Below the pieces are notes generated by a model. The model did no database searches. It was not told the origin of the DNA and saw nothing but the letters and a program-made list of their open reading frames with translations. Shown here piece after piece: positions 44,901-56,631 of a stretch of 64,000 nucleotides of DNA. How positions within the stretch are numbered: position 1 is the first letter of the stretch; every line of letters begins with the position of its first letter. This stretch comes from Glebionis coronaria (lineage: Eukaryota; Streptophyta; Magnoliopsida; Asterales; Asteraceae): contig CM046876.1 of the NCBI GenBank assembly GCA_025667525.1, positions 535,544,038-535,608,037 of the forward strand, given 5' to 3'. The translations under genes and the position numbers were made by a program.

Positions 44901-47900
44901 TCCATTGCTTCTAAAATCCAATACATGGAATTTATATTAAAATTTAAACCAAGATTTTCCTACTTCCACTGTTCGTTGCCAGTTTAAAGTGGTCACCAAT
45001 ATTGACTAGATTTGCTATCAATCAGACTAGAAATAAGAACGAGACAGTTTTAGGAAATGGATAAAGTATTCCCTATAAATAAGAAAGAAACATGAACTCA
45101 ATTTATAGAGATGGCACACAATTTGAGAACAACTTAATTGTTACCAAATATCCAAACTTGGCAATTCCTCACGCTGGTTATAGCAACATAGAAATTATAC
45201 GTTACATCACTATATTACGCAGTATCAATTAATAATAACTAAATAATAGTACTTCATGCGGATAAGTTTCATGTAATTGTGCATAAAAGAAGATGGTGTG
45301 TGTAGATAAGATGCGTACCTTGTCAAATTCTAAAGTTAAAGAAGCTGATTTCATGTCACAAGGTAATCGTAAGATCATTTCCATCACTCCAGGGGAGACC
45401 TTATCTTCGGAGGGTGAGACATGCAGCTTTTCTACGGTCTCTCCAACAATCTGCAGCATTCCATCCACATATATTTTTGCTGTATGATAATATACTTTAA
45501 TATACCATGGCACAACTTGGAAAATATCTACCCGCAATCTACATCTTTGTTCATTGCTGTCAGCCTTTGGGAGACTTTGACTCCATTCTGTGGACTGCAA
45601 GGAGAGTGCAATAGCACCCTTCTCGTTCCCACTTCCCATCAGAAAACGGCTCGCACGTAATGGTGCCTTTACACATGACCAAGTTACAGGAAGCTTCCAC
45701 TTGAATCCCAAATCAAATGGTTTAAAACTGTGATAATCATTGATTGAGAAACCATATAAAATAGACGAGCCTTCTTTGTGGAAGCTGTTTACTTCTTTCA
45801 TCATTCTATCAGGAGAAACTGAAAACTCAAAGTTATGATTACTCCCAAAATCGCCCTCATTATTGTTCCATGTATCTTGCATATTGTTAACTAAGCTCCC
45901 CTCAAGCTGAACGTACACATTACTAGACTTGGCAAGGGCACATTTTCCATCAACCGCTCTTCCAAATAATGAGTTCATAGACCAGCTCGGTTGCAACTTT
46001 CTGCTACTGGAGAATGCAGAATGAGAGTCCATAGAATCTGGTTGCAGAACAATTGTAAGGGTTTGTTCAAGCACTATTCCATTACCTGAAGCCACAGGAT
46101 CAAATTCACTGGAAGTTAAGTGTAACCGTTGAGAATGATAAAACCCTCTGTAAATCGACGATCTGTCCATCAAAGAAGAAAGTCCAGCTTTGTCACGGCA
46201 TGGAAGCAGCTTCAACCAGGGTGTAAGATTTTCAGTGCACACAGCCTCTCGAGGCAATGAGCCGTACCTTAAATTGCCTGAAACTGACCGAAAGCTCCAA
46301 TCAGGAGCAGCATAGGTAGTAGAAGACTCTAGAAAGTTGATTGAAGCACAAAAAAGTCCTGAAAGTGTGTGTGTTAAATTCTTCCAATACGCATCAACCT
46401 GATCCGCAGGAACATCAAATACAGCCCACAATTCAACTCCAGGAGGTTTCGCATTACTACTTGCAACAGGGTCAAAACCACCCCAGCTTTCATAGTTCCA
46501 TCGACCTTGAGTGAAAGACAGCTCCAATTCTCTGATACGATATTTGTGAACCTGGGTAAGGAGCAGAAAACAGTCATTTCTTAATCGAGTATTGACAGAC
46601 GCCCAACACAAAAAATCTACATTAGTGTCCGTCATTTTGGTTCAACGAGTTACCAGAACTCTTTAACAGATTCATGATGTTGGGAAATAGAACAAAAGAC
46701 AAATAAAGCATAATTAAGAAGACGATACATTTTCAATCACAGGAAAGACTCAATTCAGAATGGCAGAATCACTTCATGATATACGTTACCATCCAATAAT
46801 GAAAAAGATGCTTGACCATTTCTGATAACCTACATTGAAAATGATGTAATGCTGAGCTTGAATCATATATTCAATATAGCTTAAATGGCCCAGTTTTGGA
46901 ACTTCGCGAAGTGCGAGTGTAAGCTCACTCTGTTTCCCAACACCGGCCGTCTGGCCAAAGATGTTTAACTAGTTCTCTAGATAGAATATTCAGACTATTG
47001 ACTAATGGGTTCATCTCATTCTCTGTAAAATTGCATCGAGGACATATGAAACATTTGAGCACAAAAAATAGGGGCCGCCACTTGTGACAAGGGGGAAATA
47101 TAACATCGGCATCAGGTTTGAAGCTTTTATATTGCACGAAAAGCATAAAAAATATAGGGGAACAGGGATAACAGCATTCAACAATGGACTTTAACACTGA
47201 CCATCGTTGTTATGGGTGGGTGGATTAACAATAACAAATGTAGTGACTTGACTCGGACAAGCCCATATTCACATCACCCAAACTCTATCTAGAAAGCTAC
47301 TAATCAGAATGCATGATTAACATCACGAAATTTCTGACCAACTAATACATGACACAAGAAATAATTATTTAACCTCGGTAAATTAATTCGATATAACAAA
47401 ACTCACACACACCGTCACTCAAAGTATTAATTACAACAAATCAAATTTAGATCAAAACCAAACTAATAGTTTATGTCTAATAATTAGACTGAAAAATCAT
47501 TTTGCAAACATTCACTAAGTCATCACCATACCGTAATAGGCCACAAATTTCAGAAGGCCTGGTAAACCAAATTTTCTCTAATGCAACCATAATCATTGGG
47601 CCTAAAATCAATCACAGTTAAAAATGCCTAAAAAGAGTAATGTCAAGTCATTCAGATAATTAAACTAAATAATACCTCCTATGCTGATAAGGATCTGTAC
47701 TTTAGCCAGAAAAATCATTTTGCAAACATTCACTAAGTCATCATTGGGCCTAAAATCAATCACAGTTAAAAATGCCTAAAAAGAGTAATGTCAAGTCATT
47801 CAGATTATTAAACCTACCTCCTATGCACTCTTCAATAACTTTACTAATTCCCATGTAAATGACAGTAAATTCACTAATCAACTTCATTCATAGATCAGAG

Positions 47901-50422
47901 TAACGTAACTAATCATCCTAAGCTATAAATAACAGTCACTTTCCTAATCATTAATCGAACAATCAACGATAAACAGTAAAAATCAACTGAACCCAATCCC
48001 GTCTTCCACAAGGTATGGAGGAGGTGCGATGTAGACAGCCTTACCCCTACCTGAAGGTAGAGAGGCTGCTTCCAGAGGACCTACGGCCTTTTTGCAGGGA
48101 GTGAGGATCGAACCCTCGCCTTTGTCTCCAAAGGAGAGGGTGGTTTCCAACTGATCTAACCCTGCTTTTTAGTCAAGGATAAACACTGAAATCTACAAAT
48201 TATTGTAACTCTGCGATGCCAGCTATCAACGTTTTGCAATATAATTACAGCAACTTTACTAAGCATCCTAATCTATAAATTACAACAACTTCACTAACCA
48301 TCAACAGAACAATCAACATACACACTCACATACACCAACTTCACTGATCATCCTAATCTATAAATTATAGTAACTTCGGGACAAGCGAGCTGCTCATCAT
48401 TATCAATATCACTTTATTATTTATTAACATTCTGCAAATAAACTACAGTAACTTCACTGATCAAGTAATCATCGTAAATTATAAAAAACAGTAACCTCAC
48501 AGCTTGTAGGCCGGTCAGCTTTGCCGGTTATCAGCGCTCTCGAGTAGCATCCAGTAACTTTACCTATTATCCTAATTATCATTATCTATATATCATCCTA
48601 GTCAATTAATTACAGTAACGTCTGTGAGTAACTTCACTTGTCGTCCTAATCTATTAGTTACTTTAACCTCGGGGCGTCTGATCCGCTCATCATTATCATT
48701 ATCAACGTTCTGTAAATAAACTACAGTAACATAGTAATCATCCTAAATTATAGATTACAGTAACCTCGCAGCTTGTAGGTCGGTCAGCATTGCCAGTTAT
48801 AAACGTTTGTGAGTGAATTACAGTAGCTTTACTAATTATCCTAATCAATAAGTTACAGTAATGTTTGCCATAATCATCCTAATCTATAAATTACAGTAAC
48901 TTGGTGAGCGAGCCGCTCATCATTATCATTATTAGTTATCAAAGTTTTCTAAATAAACTACCGTAATTTGCCTAATCATCCTAAATTATGTAGATTACAG
49001 TAACCTCACAGCTTGTAGGCCAGTCAGCTTTGCCAGTTTTCAACGTCCGCAAGTAAATTACACTTCACTAATTATCCTAATTATCATCATCTATATCTTC
49101 TCCTAATCAATAAATTCCAGTAACATTTACTAGTAACTCCACTAATCATCAACATCTATAAATCACAGTAACTTCAGGGCGTGAGAACCGGTCATCATTA
49201 TCTAACTTCACTTATCATCTTAAATTATAAATAACAGTAGTCTCACAACTTGTAGGCCAGTCAGAGTTGCTAGTCATCAATGTTTACGAGTAAATAATAA
49301 TAACTTTGCTAATAGACAGTAAACTCACTAATATACAGTAACTTCATTAATCATCCTAATCTATAAATTACAGTAACTTCGAGGCGTACGAGCCGTTCAT
49401 CAATATTCATACTAGATTACTAGTTATCAACGTTCTGCAAATAAACTACAGTAACTTCCTTAATCATCCCACATTATAAAATAACAGTAACCTCACAGCT
49501 TGTATGCCGATCACCTTTGCCGGTTATCAATGTCCGCAAGTAAATTACACTAATTTCGCTAATTATCCTAACTATCATCATCTATATCTTCTCCTAATCA
49601 ATAAATTAGAGTAACGTTTGTGAGTAAGTTCACCAATCATCCTAAACTATAAATTACAGTAACTTCAGAGCATGAGAACCGGTCATCATTATCATTATCA
49701 GTTATCAATGTTTCCTAAATAAACTATCGTAACCTCACTAATAAAGTAATCATCCTAAATTATAGATTACAGTAACCTCGCAGCTTGTATGCCGGTCAGC
49801 TTTTCCGGCTACAACATTTGCTAGTAAATTACACTCCTAATCAATAAATTACTATAACATTTGTGAGTAGCTTCACTAATCATCCTAATCTATAAACTAC
49901 AGCAACTTCGAGGCGTGCGAGCCGCTCATCATATCATGATCAGTTATCAACGTTTTCTAAATAACTTTATATAGAGTACCTTCACTAAATAAACTGCAGT
50001 AAATTATAGATTACAATAACCTTGCAGCTTGTAAGCCGGTCAATTTAGCCTATTATCAACGTTTGCGAGTAAATTACACTAACTTCACTTATACTATCCT
50101 AATCAATATACTACGGTAACGTTTGCGAGTAAATCCACTCATAATCAATAATTTATAACAACCTAACAGATTTTATAAAAAAATAAAGAGAAATAAAATA
50201 TAATACCAGCTGATGAATAGCTTTAGGAAACAAGCGATGATGAGGTCCATACGACGTCGTTTGAATCTGGAAGTGAAAATGAGACAAAACTTTGCGATCA
50301 GGAAGTGGCCGGAATAAAAGCTCCTCCGTGAACTCTTCTTCTTCTTCTTCTGCCACGAGTCTGCTGCTGACGTGGACGATTAACAGGAAGGAGATGATGA
50401 TGATTGGGAGTGAAGTGGCCAT
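41944..50422 (-). CDS. PIGT: PIG-T/Gpi16, GPI transamidase subunit
   Basis: Complete spliced gene; exons on the minus strand are 50422-50207, 46551-45319, 44700-44551, 44178-44004 and 42128-41944 (216 + 1233 + 150 + 175 + 185 = 1959 nt, 652 residues). All introns have GT-AG ends and joined phases. The product is the PIG-T subunit of the ER-membrane GPI transamidase, which swaps the C-terminal signal of proteins for a GPI anchor. Evidence: signal peptide ([20 protein letters not shown]) then an acidic run, [19 protein letters not shown] across the exon 1-2 join, [60 protein letters not shown] leading into a membrane helix (about 558-580), and a basic tail ending in a hydrophobic stretch. Length is close to what I recall for the Arabidopsis protein. 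Intron 1 is unusually long (3655 bp). Confidence 0.95.
42510..42640 (-). mobile_element. SINE fragment in PIG-T intron 4
   Basis: Shares GGTAACCATGGTTC / TTGGCCGACTAATC / GGTTTGA(A/G)CCCAC with the SINE at 43251-43463, in the same orientation. The T-run at its left edge (42511-42516) would be the A-tail on the minus strand. The promoter half is missing. Confidence 0.6.
43251..43463 (-). mobile_element. tRNA-derived SINE in PIG-T intron 4
   Basis: On the minus strand it starts near GAGGTGGCCTAGTGGCAAA, which contains an A-box-like TGGCCTAGTGG. A degenerate B box (GAGGTTTCAAGTTTAATT) lies at 43393-43410. It ends GGTTACCC followed by eight A. Imperfect flanking similarity (ATAAATGTGTTCA and ATGAATGCGTCA) may be the target duplication. 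Confidence 0.65.
47489..47815. repeat. Local direct duplication in PIG-T intron 1
   Basis: GAAAAATCATTTTGCAAACA followed by CATTGGGCCTAAAATCAATC and CCTAAAAAGAGTAATGTCAA occurs at 47489-47665 and again at 47708-47812. The second copy lacks about 75 bp between the first two blocks. Confidence 0.85.
48000..48165 (-). mobile_element. tRNA-derived SINE in PIG-T intron 1
   Basis: Minus-strand reading gives GCAGGGTTAGATCAGTTGG (A box, 48148-48165) and GGGTTCGATCCTCAC (B box, 48101-48115). The body contains GCAGCCTCTCTACC and AGGTAGGGGTAAGGCTG, a stretch shared by many plant SINEs. This is a pol III-type promoter in a short element of about 166 bp. It is not a tRNA gene: no acceptor stem closes and the 3' part is SINE body. 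Confidence 0.82.
48180..50150. repeat. Diverged ~250-bp minisatellite in PIG-T intron 1
   Basis: The phrase CAGCTTGTAGGCCGGTCAGC (with variants) recurs at about 48499, 48769, 49008, 49243, 49496, 49779 and 50023, so spacing is roughly 235-285 bp. Each unit also has CCTAA(T/A)(C/T)TATAAATTACAGTAAC, a GAGCCG(C/G)TCATCATTATC block and GTT(A/T)(T)CAACGTT. Units differ by many substitutions and indels, so the array is old. Shorter sub-units (TAAATTACAGTAAC) repeat within it. Confidence 0.85.
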
Positions 50423-50634
50423 TGTTGTGAGTGTGTGTGTTTTATAGTGATCGTGTTGAGTGTTCTGCCATTGTTGAAGGTTCGAAATGTGTGTTGGATT
50501 TGAATCGGAGGAGATGGGTTCATGTTTGACGGGTTGTGGTTTGGATCCGGTATCCGGGTTACGGTTACAGTTACGGGTCGGGTTATAAAGGTCGTCTAAT
50601 TTGGAGTTGGAGCTTCAAATATGGAATTTGATTA
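50423..50634 (-). promoter_or_regulatory. PIG-T 5' flank (short)
   Basis: 212 bp lie between the PIG-T start codon and the MITE that starts the next transposon nest. It has a GT-rich stretch at 50426-50440 and alternating GGGTTACGGTTACAG / GGGTCGGGTTATAAAG. No certain TATA box can be named; a TTTATAG on the minus strand is not evident. Any promoter element further upstream has been displaced by 9 kb. Confidence 0.5.
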
Positions 50635-51063
50635 GGTGGTGTTTGTTTGATTAAGATGTTTTAGGTCTGAATCTGACTACCACATCTTACTGGTAATAAA
50701 CGGTCGTAATGTCTGAATCTAAATGAAAAAACGTTGTTTGTTTTTCATAATTGTCTGAATGATCTTATATTTAAAAACAAAACTTGGTTTCTTCATAAAT
50801 TTAACACAATAATAATCACTACATAATTTGTTTATATATCTGTTAAATTTTTTATAAATTATTTTTACGTTCTAAATAATATAACATTGAGTCTAATAGT
50901 TACAAATCATTGAGTCCAACAATATTATGAGCCCATTACTTTCAATTGTTTTAAAAACATTATGTTGAAACATTTAAACATTTAAACGTGTGGTGGATAA
51001 GTACAAAATTTTATTTTATTTTTAACGAAAGAAGGGCAAAGTCCTCCGAAAATATTAAATATA

Positions 51064-51534
51064 TTAGATAATATCACTCCTCGCAGCCGAGTTAACATCA
51101 TTAGGGAATATGGCATCCCATACAAAGTTATCAGAAGATCTAATAGTTATTTTAGCAACACGGTGTGCCGCTAAATTACAATCACGTTTAGTCCAAGAGA
51201 AGCGAATAGCCTGTTGGGATGCCCATGTTTTGCTATCAACCACAATGGCAGCTATGGCCCACGGAGGCTCGACTGCAGAATAAACAAAGGAAATAGCTAT
51301 CTTCGAATCTGACTCGATTGTTGCATTGCACCACCCATATGTAACTGCTAGTCGACAAGCATTTCTAATAGCCAAGAGCTCAGCCATAATAGGACCAGAA
51401 GCATGAGTAATCTCACATGAACATAAGATAATACCACCTGTAGAGTCGCGAACAATAATCCCAGAAGACGCTCGGTTTGGCAAATAAGATGCATCACAAT
51501 TGAGCTTCACGCAGTTATTGATGGGGGGATCCAC
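51064..51534 (-). pseudogene. LINE RNase H domain
   Basis: 156 open codons with the RVT_3-type RNase H found at the C-terminus of many plant non-LTR elements: KLNCDAS (D14), IMAELLAIRNA (E52), IESDSK (D76) and WTKRDCNLAAHRVAK (about 114-128). This domain itself looks intact, but the element is truncated and interrupted, and stops occur just upstream (51535-51890). It should not be taken as a host RNase H gene. Confidence 0.88.
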
Positions 51535-51927
51535 CTGAGTGAACTCTCTTGAGATTCATCATAAGCAACCAAAGCACTGGACATGTGTAAAGGCGCGGAA
51601 AAGACTGAAGTTAATTCCCTTTCACTACAATTCAACAATGATATTGTACGCAATAGACAAGGTCGCATTTCGTTGAACACATATTCATTTCGTCCCTTCT
51701 AAATATTTCAAGCAACGTTGGCTAATGAGGTATGAATTTTGAGACGCTCCGAGCCCGAAGGAACCATATCTAATAGTTCTTAAACGCGCGAAATCAAAGA
51801 GCCATTCATGTTGTCAAGGCGAAGACTAAGAGTAGAACCAAACCACACTACTTTTGTCCATCGCACTCCAGAAGCATGTGCTCGACTGTTTCAACATGAG
51901 TTGAGCAAATAGGACAAGTTGGTAAAG
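51535..51927 (-). pseudogene. LINE zinc-binding RT tail, distal part
   Basis: Minus-strand reading from 51927 gives LPTCPICSTHVETVEHMLLEC, the zf-RVT C-C-H-C motif, followed by frameshifted VWFGSTLSLRLDNMNGSLIS. Several stops follow before the RNase H domain. It continues the frame interrupted at 58341. Confidence 0.8.
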
Positions 51928-51932
51928 AATAA

Positions 51933-53274
51933 TGTAGAAACTAGAAGGGGGGGTTGAATAGTTTCTAGTTAGTTTTCAAAACATTTCGGCTTAATCCACT
52001 GTGTGCGGTTCCTTATGTGTACCCGCGGTTCTTTATCAATAAAGAACCGCCGGTCCATTTAGGGAACCGCCGACAGTGAACTTAACCTTTTGTTACATGT
52101 TAAACTTTGACAATCCTTTGTATCAAATTCTCGATCAAGCTTGACTAGATATGAGATGTGTTTGATTGAAAGATAAATACTACAAGTAAGTAAACACACA
52201 AACACATCAAATCAAGAGTACATCAAGCAATAGTCTAAACACTAAGCACACACGTACTAAGCATAAGCTTTTCCGCAACTAGGATGTTTAGACTAAGTGA
52301 TGTACACTTGACCATAATCTAAACACGAAGCACACACGTACTAAGCCTTAGCTTTTCCGCAACTTAGATGTTTAGATTATGAGATGCACACAACACACAA
52401 CATATAAATACATCTATAATAGTAAAGACATGTAAAGGAAAGTACCGACACGATGATTTATAGTGGTTCGGTCACGAAGCTCCTCTTCGCCCTACTCCAC
52501 TCCTCGAGTACACCTTACTCGAGAGTTACTTCACTAGTCAACAAAACTCCTTTCAAGGCGGAGAAAACCATACACGTCGCTTACACATTTCCGACACTAA
52601 GCTAGATGTCGAGTCCTAATCTTAGGTAGGACAAATCTACACAACATTGCCCACTTCACCATTTAACGACACAAGGCTAGATGTCGAGTTCTAATCGAAA
52701 GCTAGAACCAATCTTCACGACTCTTCACTTTGAAGCTAAGTGAGAACTTCACACGACACAACTACTAATCACTTTAAAGTTTAGTGAAAACTCACAAGAC
52801 ACAACCACATCACTTTATAGTTTAGTGAGAACTACCAAGACACAACCTAATCTACCCACTAGTTATGTTTTATGGCCCAACATAACAAACCTTGTGTTTT
52901 ATGACCTAAACACATAAACCATATAGATCTAAGCACACAACACTTAGATCTATAACTCTAACACTATATCCAAGTACTAATAAGACTTGGATCTACACAA
53001 CTAACACCTAATCCAAGGATACCCATCACTTGGATATTCTACCCTTTCAAACACATCCAAGTGTACCCACAACTTGGATCTTCTACATATACATAGTAGG
53101 AAGACAATAATCATGACTTGATCTAGAGAGATCTTCATCATGTTATGACTCTAGACACTAACACTTCACAAGGGTGAAAGTGTTCTTCTCATTGCTCTTG
53201 AGGAGGATGAGGCAAATGAGGAATGGGATGTTGGAAGGTTTTTGTGTGTTTTTCCTCTAGAAAAATGGAAGAGA
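51933..53274 (-). repeat. 3' LTR of the palindrome-bearing element, truncated
   Basis: Matches 56487-57829 almost base for base: a G-run of seven against six, and a few indels such as AGACATGTAAAGG against AGACATAAATGTAAAGG. Similarity stops at GGAAGAGA. A deletion presumably removed the outer LTR and the 3' end of the interior. Confidence 0.9.
51997..52078. repeat. Nested palindrome A (3' LTR copy)
   Basis: The outer arms CACTGTGTGCGGTTCC and GGGAACCGCCGACAGTG enclose a perfect inner hairpin, GCGGTTCTTTAT-CA-ATAAAGAACCGC. The identical copy in the 5' LTR is at 56550-56631. Confidence 0.85.
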
Positions 53275-53670
53275 TATTATATCGGAATTGCTTGAAAAAG
53301 ACAAAACCTTTATAATAAGCATGCATTCATTAACTAATCAATTAATACGGATAAGCAAGAAGATATATAAGCAAGTAGCATACAAGCAAGTCATCTATCT
53401 AGATATCACAAATTAAGCTACATGACATGTAAATCTCCAAGAAGATTCCTAATTCTTATTAGTTTAAGAAAAGGACTCAAAATAAGAGAAAAGAAAGAAA
53501 CATAATAACAACAAGATCCAAGACTCAAAGAAAAATCATGTTGAAAATCATGAAAGGAAATACAAGATAATAAAGATCATACAAAGATGTATAAAAAACA
53601 AGCCTAAAACGTAAGCATAATTTTAATCATAGTTACACTAGAATCCTAAGATTTGCTTAAATTAGATGTC

Positions 53671-54090
53671 TTAGCAATAAGCAATCCACATGCTTAAATG
53701 AAAGACAAGGGTGGTGGCGGAATCTGGTGGGGTAAAAGGTGAAGTCACCAAGGGTTCAACAAAGTCATTCACAATGGGAATGCTTTGGATGGGTTGAGGT
53801 TGGGTAGTCACATCCAAGAGAGTACTTGGAGTGAAGGGTGAGGTTAGCTCATTCATTCTAGATCCAAATGAAGAGGAGGTAGAACCATGAGAATGGTTGG
53901 TACCATGGGTTGAGGTAGTCTTGCATGGAGCAAGAGGTGGTGAGGGTGATGAAGAGATGAGAATTGGAACAATCTTATTCTTGGGTGTGTGAAAGGGTGA
54001 AGAGTTAAGTTTGGGTAACTTAATCTTAATTCTGAGGTGCCTCTTTGAAGAGGAGGTTTTGGATGAATTGGAGGTTCTTGTAGAAACCAT
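53671..54090 (-). CDS. S/T/P-rich short frame in the non-autonomous LTR element
   Basis: 139 codons starting MVSTRTSNSSKTSSSKRHLR, then a basic stretch (IKIKLPKLN) and a proline/serine/threonine-rich remainder with TSPFTP repeats. No recognised domain. A longer start at 54146 is in a different frame. It lies in the interior at a gag-like position. It may be a gag N-terminal remnant or a spurious frame. Confidence 0.35.
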   Translation of the reverse strand: MVSTRTSNSSKTSSSKRHLRIKIKLPKLNSSPFHTPKNKIVPILISSSPSPPLAPCKTTSTHGTNHSHGSTSSSFGSRMNELTSPFTPSTLLDVTTQPQPIQSIPIVNDFVEPLVTSPFTPPDSATTLVFHLSMWIAYC

Positions 54091-54307
54091 GATAGTAATG
54101 GGTGGTTTAAGGGGTAAGGATGAATGGTTTGAGGTGTGAAGAACATGGCTAACGAGGTGGGTTTAAAAGGGTGAGGGGATGATCCAAACTAGTAATGGGT
54201 TAAAAAGGGAAAGCCCAAGATATTTTGGGAGTGATCAAAGGTTTGAAACAAAGATTCCAAAGGGTGTTGGAACAATTGGGAAGTTTCAGAAAACCTGATT
54301 TTTAAAG

Positions 54308-54390
54308 CTTCTGCCCGCGGTTCTTTATCTCCACCGGCGGTTCCATATTGATATGGAGCCGCGGTCTATTTAAAGAACCGCCTACAGAGG
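54308..54390. repeat. Nested palindrome B (interior)
   Basis: The outer arms CTTCTGCCCGCGGTTCTTTA and TAAAGAACCGCCTACAGAGG enclose the inner hairpin CGGCGGTTCCATAT-TG-ATATGGAGCCGCGG. Same architecture as palindrome A with different bases in the stems. Confidence 0.85.
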
Positions 54391-56041
54391 CTTGGTTAAG
54401 GTGGTGAAGGAGGATTTTCCAATTTCAACAAATCCTAATGTTCTAGTGTAACTTATCATAAAGTCATGCTTAAGGGCAACAAAAAACTAGAACACACACA
54501 AAGGAAAGACACAAAGGTTCAATTAGCACGTAAGAAGAAAGCTAAGAAAAACCTAATGGCTACAAAAGAAAAAGACTCCTAATGACATACAAAGTTCATC
54601 AAAGTAAACTATCATTAGTCATATATAGGAAGAACCATTTAATCATTTTAGATAATCAATATGAGACTATCATTAGAGGTGCTCAATTAAGGCTAAACAC
54701 GACCGTTTTTACGAGTTAACAATAACCCAACTTCCCACATGGTAGTAATTCAACCGTTAGGTCAAATTAAGATTCTAGTGCATAAATTCTCTAGTAGTCA
54801 TTCTCAAGTTAGACAAAATGTAATTCCAACATTTGCCTAATAAAGTTTAGGAAGGATGAAACTTGTATGGCGACACAATGCATGACCTAATGAGGGTAAA
54901 GAATACACCGTTGTATATCTTGTCAAACAAGTCTAGTTAAGGTTAATTACCTTAATAGAACTTGAGGCCAATAACATTGAAGTGTATAAGCAAAGTTTAC
55001 ACAAACCAAAGGAACACTCTTGATTGGTCTTTCGGAAATGACACATTTATAAATTGCATAGCAATGTAAATTACTTGAGTATTTCGGATGAAACATCCAA
55101 GTTATCAAACCGACTCTATTGTGCATTATAAGTAATTATTAAACAAAATATGTCTAACAATTTGAACAAGTAGATTCAATATAACACCATCAACACAAGT
55201 GTGAGTTATGATCCGATGTATATTATTAATAAGCCGCATTCATGTCTACACTAAAAAACATGTCAATTAGATTCGATAATGATACCAAACATAGTTTGAA
55301 TAATCCATTGATATTTAATCGAAATCTTTCTTGATTCCCACAAACACTCTTTTAAGAGAAAATAGCTAAGATTTTCAAAGGGTGTTTCATGTTTTATAGT
55401 GAGACATTTATCTACTTGAACTAATAACACAATGATCGAGTAAGACGACCCAAATCAACAGATTTGACAAGCTCCCAAAGCTTTCAAACCTAAAAGTGTT
55501 AAAGAACATGCCGAGGTGTACAAGATGTTTATGTAACATTTTTAAACCAAGAGATTTTAATCCTATATGCAATGCACACATAAATAGACAACTAAGTAAT
55601 ACTACTACCAATAGTAATGATCACTTAAGAATGTCCAAGAACAAAAGAAAAAGCACAAAAGCATTCGTCTTTGTTTTGAGTGTCAGATACACCAAAGTAT
55701 GCATAGCTTGATTTTATTTGAAAAAAGTTTTCGACTCATTTCAAAAATATAACTAAGTTTAACACTTTGTAAATATATCAATTTTCAAAGATACACCAAC
55801 AAGGGTGTTCAACTTAATAGAAAATAGCAAAACACAAGTTTTACGACAAACCGAGACTCAATACTTTGGACAAAGTATATAACTTATAAAACATTTAAAT
55901 TTTAAAGTTTGAATAAAGGTTTGGAAGTATTTTTAAATGAAAGAGAACTTAATTACGTTCGAAACGCCGGGTGACACGACTTCTACGGACTTACGGTTGA
56001 TTTTATATGATTTTTCAAAGTTTGCAAAAATCTGAGTCAGA

Positions 56042-56100
56042 CTGGCCGTGGTTCCTTATTGATAAGGAAACTCGGGGAAGAGATAAAGAACTGCGTCCAG
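56042..56100. repeat. Nested palindrome C (interior, degenerate)
   Basis: Inner hairpin GGTTCCTTAT-TG-ATAAGGAAAC. The outer arms have decayed to CTGG ... AAAGAACTGCGTCCAG. It lies 370 bp inside the primer binding site. Confidence 0.6.
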
Positions 56101-56549
56101 AGGGCAAAAAAGGGGTTTTTGGCCAAAATCATTTGGTAACTTTTTAGAAGGACTTAGGACTCTAAAAAATCATTTTAGACACATAGAACTCGTATTTTAG
56201 AGTTAATTATGACATAAAAGATTTTTATACTTCCAAACATGAAAAGATTTAATTCAAGCTATTATACAAAGTTTCTTTAACAACAAAACTTGTACGAATG
56301 AAACAACAAAACGCATTTCATAAGTAATCACTCTTCATGAACAATTTGATACAAAGATCGTCTCTATTTTTAAAAACCGTTTTCATTTTAAAAACCATTT
56401 GTTTTGAAAAAGAAAGAAAAGATCGATCCAAGCTTTAAAGTACAATATACTTCAAAGATCTTGAATAACCTCGCTCTGATACCAATTGTAGAAACTAGAA
56501 GGGGGGTTGAATAGTTTCTAGTTAGTTTTCAAAACATTTCGGCTTAATC

Positions 56550-56631
56550 CACTGTGTGCGGTTCCTTATGTGTACCCGCGGTTCTTTATCAATAAAGAAC
56601 CGCCGGTCCATTTAGGGAACCGCCGACAGTG
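56550..56631. repeat. Nested palindrome A (5' LTR copy)
   Basis: Identical to 51997-52078. Confidence 0.85.

Larger units (their letters stand above)
46552..50206 (-). other. PIG-T intron 1, repeat-rich
   Basis: 3655 bp, GT-AG. It holds a local duplication (47489-47815), a SINE (48000-48165) and a minisatellite (about 48180-50150). Between 46552 and 47480 nothing recognisable is seen; the frame 46925-47197 is not supported. Confidence 0.9.

Noticed and set aside
48101..48165. tRNA gene
   Set aside because: A and B boxes are present but no acceptor or anticodon arm closes, and the downstream sequence is SINE body.
51064..51534. Host RNase H gene
   Set aside because: It sits at the 3' end of a LINE with a poly(A)-type tail and a 16-bp target duplication.
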